From Macrobrachium rosenbergii (Eukaryota > Arthropoda > Malacostraca > Decapoda > Palaemonidae), in the NCBI RefSeq assembly GCF_040412425.1, contig NC_089777.1, forward strand, positions 35,096,037 to 35,160,036: a stretch of DNA of 64,000 nt, given 5' to 3'. Every line of letters begins with the position of its first letter. Within the stretch, counting starts at the first letter, position 1. This document shows, in pieces, positions 54,747-64,000 of the stretch. A program made the position numbers and the translations under genes. The notes below the pieces were generated by a model. It made no database searches. It was given only the letters and a program-made list of their open reading frames with translations, and was not told where the DNA came from.

Positions 54747-55292
54747 GGTAGCTACCCAGCACGCCAGGTCAAGGCATTTGATGACTCTGGAGTGCAAATT
54801 TCCCTCATAAGGAAAGACAAAGTTCCCTATGGAGCTATCATTAACCAATGCAAACTCGTCACAATTGAGGGTATCAATGAATTTAAAATGATACTCCCTA
54901 GAGTTCAATTGAGAGTCAAAAGACGTCATAAATCTAAAATTTGCAACCTTGCAGTAGAAAGCTATCTTCCCAGAGGTTATGATATCCTCCTGGGACAGGA
55001 CTTCCAGTCCCCATTTAAGTTACCACAATCACTGCTAGTGCCAGGGCCCCAATCAGATCTCCCTCCAGGAGATTCCAAAATCGATTCCAAATCTCTGCCA
55101 GTGCCACTTGCACACACTGAGCCATGCCAAGCTCCGTCTGTCACAGACGATGAGCAAATTCCAAAGCAAATAATAGTGTCTGCCCCTGCCTTTGTGCCAG
55201 CGCCAGAGCACGCCCCTGATCTCCATTCAAGAGATCCCAAAAAGAACCCCCCCTCTCTTCTTCCGGCTTGGCTCCGCTACCAGTGCTGGTAA
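54746..55292 (+). pseudogene. Retroviral-type aspartic protease of the LTR element
   Basis: VKAFDDSGVQISLIRKD (about 54,769) contains the DSG catalytic variant. YDILLGQDFQSPF (about 54,977) is the conserved flap-end motif (D-x-LLGxD). A proline-rich tail with no RT sequence follows. It would mature gag if expressed. Its frame differs from that of gag. Confidence 0.7.
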
Positions 55293-57067
55293 GGGAGACG
55301 GATCCTGTCGACCACAGCGGAAGCTCACCTAAAGGTGCGGCCTTGCAACCCGGGAGCCCCTCACGCTGCCCCTGACCGCTTTTTCTCTGTCTCAGTCCTT
55401 TGCAGACTCAGCAGTGAGTAAGGATTCTTCCACGTTTCAAATGGCCGATGAACTCGAGGAACTGCGACGGATCATGATACAGCTTGCAAAGAAGGCCCCT
55501 GCACCAGCCGTCAAGGAAGCCAACACAGGTGGCACTCCAATACCCTCCCCGGGCTCGGCTCCACCGATTCCCCGGCCAAGACAAACCATCAAAGTAAGAA
55601 GGGTCCGTGGGGAAAATACCACGGGCGTTGATAATTCCAGGTAGCTTCAAGAGAGCTCCCAAGCTCTCCTGGCACCTGTGCCAATCTGTCACAGTGCCAT
55701 CCCTTTATCCTACGAAGACTTTGGCACCTCTATCCAGAAGAGGGTGTCAGGGTCCTTCACTATTCTATTTTCTTATATCTATGTCCTTTATTCTTCTTCA
55801 AACATTTCCTTTCCCTACTTTTGATTATCAATCACATTTATTTTATGCCTTACTCAGGCACTCCTTTTACCTTGATCACTTCTGCCCATGCAGAGTGCCA
55901 CTGACAGATATGCCAACACTATAAGCCTTACGACTCCCCCTTCATGCCTACTGCAGCATGATGCATTTAAAAATATGATATGCCATTGCCATTAGTTATT
56001 ATTACATAAGTGCCAACTTGGCACAGTGCCATTATTGCAGATTCTGGCAAAATGATCCTGCCTGAGGGGTCGCGCCCTCTGGTTACCTTTGTGGCCGTCT
56101 TGGGCTAAGAATGATCCTAGCTGTTTACTATAGGCTAAGGAATATAATTTTAGCATACTTGTTCAACATCTAGTTACAACAATTAATGTTTAATTTGTGT
56201 CTGCCCTTTATTCTTTTGTTGTTCTTCTATATCTCATGCCTGTAGATGAGTGCCACAAGGGACCTATAAAGTCAGTGCCACTTTTGTAATACAAGGGGCG
56301 TGGCCCACTATCCAGAAGGCGGAGGCACGTCCCCTTGCCTTCTTGTAATATTGGGAACTTCATTCCACCTCCCCCCCTCTCTTCCCTTTGCTTGCTTCTC
56401 CTAAAAGTCTAATGTAAAATCCCCATCGTAGACTAAAAATGGCAAACTCTTAAAATGATTAAATAAGCCTTAAGCTAAAATAATTTTACCTCCCTTTGAT
56501 TACACCCTTTCAGGTGCTTATTATAAGTGTTATAAGAATGCCATGAGATTCCGTGCCAAGTCTGGCATGGGCCTACCAAACGACGTAAATCATGATGTCA
56601 ATTAAACCCAAGTGTATTTCGTCATTTCAACGCCGCTTAAAAGGCAAGCTAACCACATGCATTTAGGGGATATCTAGAATTAAGTAACCATGTATTCTAA
56701 TTCTTTAACATCCTTTCTTTTCATTTGTTGGCAACAGCCTCATATACAGTGGCCTTATAATCCTAATTAACTCACATTGATCGAGTAACTTTATAAATTT
56801 ATCACTTTGTAGCCAAATACACAGTAATTACTCTTTTGCAAGTATTGAAAATTACCTTATGTCCTGTTCCACAATGTACTCGGCAGTTAGAGTAATTTGT
56901 TCCAGTATGTCATCAACAGTAATGCCGCAGAGTTTCATAAATCCTTTAAAATTAAAGCTCATTGCAAGGCAGAATGTAGAGTAATGTAAAGCATTTGCCG
57001 CTCATTTCTTACTTAAATCGACATTCACACCCGAATGAAGGTGTGTACACCATCTTGTGTGAGGAAC
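55293..57067. other. Pol-less internal region of the LTR element
   Basis: A short open frame at 55,414-55,644 encodes a Pro/Lys-rich peptide (MADELEELRRIMIQLAKKAP) of unknown function. Otherwise I see no coding sequence up to the right LTR, and no clear polypurine tract. Confidence 0.5.
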
Positions 57068-58366
57068 TATTATAATTAGCAAGAATTTGCTAGCAAATTG
57101 CTCCCTTTTCGTTTCCTGTCTGCTGATCTGTCGATAGATATATCTGTCTATCGACATGCATGCCTACCTATCTATCAGTCTGAGCTGGACAGTTGAAGAT
57201 CATGGTCAGAATACAAGGGATTAAATCGATTGTAGGCCACTCCTTTTGAGTAGATAATTCCTTATTCGAGGCAAAAGTGAATCTGTCTGGCCGACTCTTT
57301 CCAGGCAATACCCCCAGCCGCGGACACAGCTGAAATGACTCAACTCCCTGTCGGAGAACTTGCCCCCTACCCCAGCAGATGGCATAAAAGGACGGACGAA
57401 CAAGGGCCCGCTCTCAGAGACTCGCAGTACGACATGGAGTAAAGACAAGGCGAACACATTCACCACCAACCCCACGAGGAGGACCATGCCCCTGGCTGAA
57501 CGATGCCCTTAGCTCATCCCTTCTCCATCTAACCACGTGGCCCCTCAAAGTATACTTTTACCTTCGTGCACTTCGACTTCCAACCACGTGTTCCCTTCGC
57601 TGCTGACCTGATCCTAACACGAGGGGGCCACCCACTCCATTACCTGGCGCTTCGTGAAGTCACCCACGTGTTGCCCGCGCCGTTGGTGCCCCTACATCCT
57701 ACCACGTGGAAGATCAGCACCTTCACCCTTGTGAATCGGGAGTCAACCATGTGCCGCCTTCTTCGCTGGAACCCCTTCTCTCTTATGGTAAAGTTCTCTG
57801 TAAAGACGTCCATTCAGTCACGCTTTGTCCTCGTAGAATTTACTTAATTTGAGTGCCAGTAATCACAGAATCTTTTGTTCAATTCCACCCGTGCTATTCG
57901 AGTGTCTGCTCTCAGTGCTAATCCATTATTAACTCATCGAAGCCCCATTGGCACCCTCAGTGCAGCTTTGAATTCATTATCCTTTTGTCTATTTCCATTA
58001 CTGGCATATAATCTGTGTATCTCTCATTTCAGAGGGACCCTATATCGTGGAATCTTCTCGGACTGTGCCTGGAATCCCCAGTTTCATTCATCCTGTAGGA
58101 ATCTCCTTCAGGATCAATAATTTAATTGCATTTCTCTTTCCTGTACTAATGTCTTTTATGTAAATATACTCCTTTTAGTTTACCCACGTGTTTACGTAAT
58201 ATTTCCTTTCAGAAGTAAGAGCCTTACGCTCATATGAAATTCCTCCTCTTCTCTTGTTTTATGTTTCACTGGACCCACAAGGTTAGAATCACAAGGCTAA
58301 TACACCTATAAATGTTGCTACCTGTCTCATAGAAACTATCTCAAAACCAGATTGTCCAGAAAAAAC
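57068..58366 (+). repeat. Right LTR of the gag-protease element
   Basis: Matches the left LTR along its length, with scattered substitutions and an extra ~100 bp around 57,733-57,840. It starts TATTATAATTAGC, so the TG terminus is mutated. Confidence 0.8.
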
Positions 58367-58375
58367 TCTTATTAT

Positions 58376-58413
<38 letters not shown>

Positions 58414-58432
58414 ATATATATATCTTCTTCTT
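58376..58432. repeat. (TA)n microsatellite
   Basis: TA run directly after the right LTR. Confidence 0.95.
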
Positions 58433-58990
<558 letters not shown>

Positions 58991-59049
58991 GTATATATAT
59001 GAATAAATATATAGATAATAAAAATACACATAAATAAATGTATATACAT

Positions 59050-61039
59050 TTGTATTTATAAATATTGCTAGATTGGCATAAGGGGGGGGAAGGTTGCATC
59101 CAAACATGCTTCCTCACATAGCAATATCATTCAGTCAATCAATTATACAGGTAATTATAAGAGAAAATCTCAAAACAATGACAAGAATCTATTGACAATT
59201 AATTCAAGGTTGTGGAGGTCTATATGGTCCTGATACATTACAGCAATGGTTGATACTTGAGAAAATACTTGATAACAATTACTAAAAAAGGGGGACAACA
59301 CATGAGCAGAACGTATGGGTGAGAGGGCCTTCTTGGCACTCGATGCAGGAAGATTTTACAAGAGCACACCCGTCTTAGCCGGTGCGAGGTGGGCATACAA
59401 TTGGGCAAAGTCGGTCCACAGCATCAGGTTTAATCTGCAGTGATACATTCAAGAGATTACCTAATGAATGGATTTTGGCACTGAGGAGGGATTTTGGCAC
59501 TGAGGAGGGTTCTGCTGAAGGCAGGGGATTCCTCTCTCATAAATATTCACAAAACATAATAATAACACTTCTTCAATGCGAAGTAATAATCGACAAACAG
59601 GTCACTAATATCACTCCAGGTATTGAAAGTAAGGTATGATGAAAATTAGTAATAGAAGAAAGAAAGGTGACCTGCAATCTCCACATCTCACATTACCTTA
59701 TCCTCAAGAATGTCTCTGTGGGCCATTGACGACGGACTATGGCACTGGGGGTGTGGGGGAGGCTAAGCTATGACTGGCGGATGCTAGGTCAAGAGGTAGA
59801 GGGGCAAAGGAGTGAGGTTGTGTTGCTCTCATCTGGTTCTCTCAGAAACTCAAGTTGTTCTCTCTGGCATGCCGGTCAGCAGCTCCCTTTTATGGGGGAG
59901 AGGGGCGGTGCCGTTGACCCACGGGTAACAGATGCATGACAGGAGTTGAAGCCATGTGGTTCCCACAGTCACAGATGCATGCTGTCCCCATGTGGCACCG
60001 CACCTTAATTTGGCGCCAATCCTTGGAAGGTAGGATCTGTCCATGCACCAACTCTCTCCTCACTAATGGTGTCCTCTGGTTATGCTGGTGGCCGTTAATC
60101 CACTAATCCCAATGCCAGGACCCTGTGAGAAAGGAAGAGAAAGTGAGAATCACTGTTTCCAGGAAAAAGGGGATTAAGATCTGAGGGGGAAGATGGGCCC
60201 TTTAGGTGAGGACTAGGGAAACTCCAAATCTGGGGGGTCTAGTTGACCTGAAAAACAGTTCTATGTTCTTTTTGGTTATTCATTTTGTTCTAATTTAAGG
60301 TGAGTGAGCTGGCTTTGTTTGAGATATGCAGATGCAGTCATTCCATCTACATAATCTTGTAGCATAGCTTCCCTCACAAGTAGACATGTTACGCAAGTCA
60401 CTTGCATCAAATTGCTCCTTGTCTTATTATATTTCTCCTGGGTGTCTCATTTAAGTAAATCAAGCTTGCAAACTTCTGTTCTGACATTAATGGTAATGGA
60501 ATGATGTTAACTGCAGAAGGGGTTGACTACTCTCAATTAAATCTTATGGTCATCAATCAGTTACAGAGGCAGCAGTTGCAAATTATTTAATGCTAACATT
60601 TTTATGAATTTGCACCTTACGTTAAGTGCCATTGGTCATGGCTCGATCAATCATCAAATACTCACTCATGTTGTGAGACTTAATCATACGGTCTAAACTT
60701 AGGTTAGTTGGTTTACAAAATTTATTCATTATTTTGTTAGTTCAATTACATCAAGGTTGCAAATTCATGCTGTTAGTTTTGCCTTGAGGAGGCATCAAAT
60801 TGGGAGTACTGCATGGGTTACATTAGGGGGTGCCACGGTACTCAACACATATGGCACTGTGCCACATGGCATGAGTGCCTGGGAGTTGAAGGCTCAACAA
60901 CGTTTGCAATTGTGATTTCATCAGGTATCAATGGAAAGATAGCGTTTAGGAAGGAAGTAATCTCAGGGGTTGTATTTAGGAATGGGAAGCTTGGGCACTG
61001 CTCTCTGGAAGTAGGCTAGGTTATTCCGTGGCTTTGGGG
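59050..61039. other. No gene recognised; possible LTR on the minus strand
   Basis: On the minus strand near 59,890 CCCATAAAAGGGAGCTGC resembles an LTR core promoter. It lies downstream of the antisense Gypsy pol, so part of this stretch could be that element's 3' LTR. No paired LTR is visible in the window. Confidence 0.35.
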
Positions 61040-62460
61040 TTGTGACTTAGTGTCTGAATAGAACATTGGCAATCTTATTGCTGGTGCCCTTGATATGCTG
61101 TTTTCCAGTTACAGTCCTGCAAATCTATGAACCAGTGCATTAATTGCTTATTTTGATTCTTGAACATAGTGAGATACTTGAGGGGGTTATGGTCCGTGAG
61201 GACGGTCAAGGGAAATTTATGATCTGCATGATAAAATTCAAAATGCTTCTTAGCAAGGATCATACCAAGGAGCTCTTTCTCGATTGTGCTGTATCTGGCC
61301 TTGGCTGGGTTGAGCTTTTTGGAATAATTGACAATTGGGTGCCGAATGCTATCGTCTTCCTGGAATATAACAGCACCAATTCCTATATCGCTAGCATCAA
61401 CTGCCTGGTTGAACAGTTGCTCGTAGTTCGGGGTGTGAAGAATAGGTTGGTTGGTGAGTACTGCTTTTAGATAGTCGTATGCCTTTTGGCACTTGGGCGT
61501 GCATTTGAAGGTTCGGTTTCCCCTGAAGAGGTTTGTAATGGGCGCAGCCGCGTCAGCGAAATTTGGGATGAACCTCCGGAAGTATTGCACCATTTCCAAA
61601 AATTGCTGCTTGTCCCTTTGTGTCTTCAGATATGGCATCTCTTGGGATGGCTTTGACATTGGCATCCTTTGGCATCAGTTTGCCGCTGCCGATCCGATGA
61701 CCGAGGTAGGTAATCTCAGGTATACCAAACTGGCACTTCTTCAGGTTTATGACCAACTTTGCTTGTTGTAGGATGGCTAACATTTCCTTAAGAATGCTCA
61801 GGTGTTCTTCCCAAGAATTAGCATAGATTATGATATTGTCCAAGTATACAATGCAATGCCTTATTCCAACCAGGACCTTGTTCATGAGGCTTGGAAAGTG
61901 GCTTGGGGCATTCTTAAGGCTGAACGGCATGGCCTTACACTGGTACATGCCCCTGGGCATGAATGCGGTAAGGGGGTGCGATTCCTCTGACAATGGCACC
62001 TGCTAGTACCCCTTCTCTAAATCAATCTTGCTTAGGAATGGGGCTCTGTCTAAGCTGTCCAAGCATACTTCAATCCACAGCAGAGGGTATGACTCTGGTT
62101 TGGTAACTTCATTCAGCTTGCTAAAATTGATGCACAATCAATCTCCACCCTTTCCTTCGGTACTAGGATGACTGGGGAGGACAACTGGCTGTGGCTATCC
62201 TCTATCAGGCCCAGGTCAAGTTGCAGCTGGATTTGTCGTTGGATCCTTTCCACTTGCTGTGGATTGACCAGGCTTTGGGCGATGGGAGTGGTGTTTTCGT
62301 GCGCGATGATTGTGTGCTTGGTCATGTCAGTGCGTCCCAATTGATCCTGCTTCATAAGCAGATGTTGCAGTTCTATGTTAGCCAGGAGCTCAGAGTTGGT
62401 GGTTGGAGATGGCAAGGCGGCGAGGGCTCCCACCATTACTGTAGAGCCAGTTGCTGCCAT
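61040..62460 (-). pseudogene. Gypsy RT and RNase H fragment, antisense
   Basis: The minus strand encodes an RT start (TTPIAQSLVNPQQVERIQRQ, LSSPVILVPKE), then after a gap YQCKAMPFSLKNAPSHFPSL, CIVYLDNIIIYANSWEEHL (about 61,860, YxDD changed to YLDN), KKCQFGIPEITYLGHRIG, QYFRRFIPNFADAAAPIT and RNase H blocks FNQAVDASDIGIGAVIFQED (about 61,395) and FPLTVLTDHNPLKYLT (about 61,200). It stops soon after RNase H, and no integrase follows. About 100 residues between the primer grip and palm are out of frame. The YLDN change alone would inactivate the RT. Confidence 0.85.
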
Positions 62461-62499
62461 TTCCAGTTCCCAGCAGTGTTAGGGTTTCAGTGGATTTAT

Positions 62500-63840
62500 G
62501 TGGAGCCATTTTGCACGCCTCTTTCCAGGGGTTTCCAGGGGGCGTTTGGTGCCAGTACAGAGGACCAGAACTTCATTGCTAACCTTAAAAGCTCATACTA
62601 GGAGCAGGCAGCCTCAGCCCTTACAGTGCCTTACGAAACTGCCCCCCCCAACTCCCACGGAGACCGTTACTGGGCCGCCACCCTTTACCACTCCAAATCA
62701 ACCTGATAAAGGACAGATGCCTTTTATTAATCCTGTTCCGCTGCAATTTTGAGGAGAGGTCTGTAACTCCCTCCTCCGCTGAACAGGGCCTGAGTGAAGA
62801 GTGCCTTGCTGAACTAATGGATACGATCCAGCTACAAGACCCTCCTACTATCCCAGCAAGGTTTCAAGAAGCCCCTGCCTATCCTCCTGGGGTTATTCCA
62901 CCCAAGCGAGTCTTATGGGATGGAAATCAGTAATAGTCCAATGCATGGGATCGCCTCCCTATTCCTCGTGAGGGACTGACCCCCACAGCCCTCTCACTCC
63001 GGAACCAGTCTCCTCTCACTCCGGAACCAGTCTCCTCTCCTGCCGTTATCCCGGCCGACCCCTCCATTCCACACTCCTGGCCCCAACCACCCTGCAGATT
63101 CGCAACCTGTGGTTCAGGTGGGGCTTCATTTGCCTGTGCCCAGCCTAACTCAGGAGGATCCCCTTCCACTCGAATCCCATACCCAGGAAGTGCACCCCAA
63201 TTTTGAGCCTTCCACGGTACCAGCTATTGCCATCTCCAATTCTATACCCCAGCCGGGGTAAGAGCACCTGAAAGATATACCCCTAATCCCAGGGAGAATG
63301 CCCCAGTAGTTGAAATAGACAGGCCTAGGCATCCCAAGAGTGCGTATGTCCTTGATCTGATAACAACATTCCAGGGTCCACTTGAATCCTACTCAGTGTC
63401 CTCAATGCCAATAGCCAAGCATGTGCCAAATTCCTTTCCTATTAGGAGCCCTGCCTTCATGCCTGTTGTAACCCATCCACTGGAGCTCCATCCCAAAGAC
63501 ACCCATTGCATATTTGACCTGATGCCCATGCCAATTGAATGACCAGGACGGTACCTGGCCCAGACCTATGCAGGAAATGAGCACTTCGAGGACCATACTC
63601 CTGTGTATGCCCCAGCACTGTTTCCAGAAGGAGCCGGTAACCAGGATACCCCTCCAGGGGACCTCATAACCCACCAGTACCCCTGACATACATGGAGCAT
63701 TTTGCCCCCTTGTCCTCCATAGGCGTGAGGACATACCTCATCTCTGAGGGCCTACACTATTACACACGACCCAACTATGGGTCCCCATACCCTCAGATAC
63801 CTTGGGAAGTGCACCTAGCAGGCAATCCGGCTGGGTGAGT
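62500..63840 (+). other. Proline-rich degenerate coding-like region
   Basis: The plus strand has open stretches rich in Pro, His and Thr (for example LPVPSLTQEDPLPLESHTQE near 63,130 and HPLELHPKDTHCIFDLMPMP near 63,475) interrupted by stops. A 25-bp tandem repeat, CTCACTCCGGAACCAGTCTC, occurs at about 62,986-63,035. I do not recognise the family. It may be a decayed retrotransposon ORF that continues past the window end. Confidence 0.35.
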
Positions 63841-64000
63841 GCTCGCTTTAAGAGGTTAGATTTCCAATGCAAGAGCTGGAAATTTAATGTCTAAAGCTTG
63901 GTTAATAGCCAAGAGATGGGCAGACACCTGTGTCCCTTTCGGCACCGCTCCTCTCTCTTTACGAGTACTTAGTACCTTATTCCAGAGACGGTCACTAAGC

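Larger units (their letters stand above)
50947..58366 (+). mobile_element. Gypsy-type LTR element with gag and protease but no pol
   Basis: Direct repeats of about 1.2-1.3 kb (50,947-52,143 and 57,068-58,366) flank a leader, gag and a protease. A TGGCGACC primer-site motif lies 6 bp after the left repeat. The 1.8 kb between the protease and the right LTR contains no RT, RNase H or integrase. (TA)n on both outer sides suggests insertion into a TA microsatellite. LTR divergence by eye is a few percent, plus a ~100-bp length difference. Confidence 0.75.

Overview
This window is eukaryotic and almost certainly from a decapod crustacean. The evidence is AT-rich DNA with very long (TA)n, (GA)n, (TC)n and (AAT)n microsatellites, large introns with GT-AG junctions, and repeats I recognise from decapod genomes: the tRNA-derived SINE ending in CTGGTTAAACTAAGG, and the LINE 3' tail containing GCGCTGAATGA and CTTGGCCTTTGGCC. 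It also carries Penelope-like, DIRS, CsRn1/Gypsy, RTE and Polinton remnants typical of arthropods. The species cannot be named from the sequence. Almost every open frame outside the host genes is transposon-derived.

Host genes: two tandem minus-strand paralogues of an MFS sugar transporter (facilitated trehalose transporter Tret1-like). Each shows the same four exons of identical length and phase (133, 209, 816 and 216 bp). Copy 2 lies at 50,673-45,169 and copy 1 at 17,514-6,648. Each set codes for about 457 residues and is open, with consensus splice sites; only a separate 5' exon, if one exists, was not found. The introns also align, so each copy serves as the pre-insertion site for insertions in the other. 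This reveals a 6.2-kb Polinton-like element (7,435-13,675) and a 1.17-kb TA-target DNA element (15,616-16,787) in copy 1. In copy 2 it reveals a 2.1-kb insertion and a stray exon fragment.

Region by region: 1-6.5 kb holds a long foldback and a compound inverted Penelope-like element (PLE-A). 6.5-17.6 kb is transporter copy 1 with its intronic insertions. 17.7-19.1 kb is (TA)n with SINE-like fragments and a hairpin containing a hammerhead-like core. 19.1-25.3 kb is a decayed DIRS-type tyrosine-recombinase retrotransposon. 26.86-31.91 kb is a complete CsRn1-clade LTR retrotransposon with near-identical LTRs but a frameshifted interior. 32-45 kb is dense repeat: SINEs, a 1-kb foldback, a Penelope RT interrupted by an RTE LINE with its target duplication, SINE-like foldbacks set in (TA)n, and a second inverted Penelope-like element (PLE-B) hit by a SINE. 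45.1-50.8 kb is transporter copy 2. 50.9-58.4 kb is an LTR element carrying gag and protease but no visible pol. 58.4-64 kb holds further repeats and an antisense Gypsy RT/RNase H fragment.

The most notable item is the short Polinton-like element. It has a 6-bp target duplication, ends built from iterated copies of the terminus, an internal tandem array rich in GATA and TATA motifs, and a broken protein-primed-type DNA polymerase B as its only recognisable gene.
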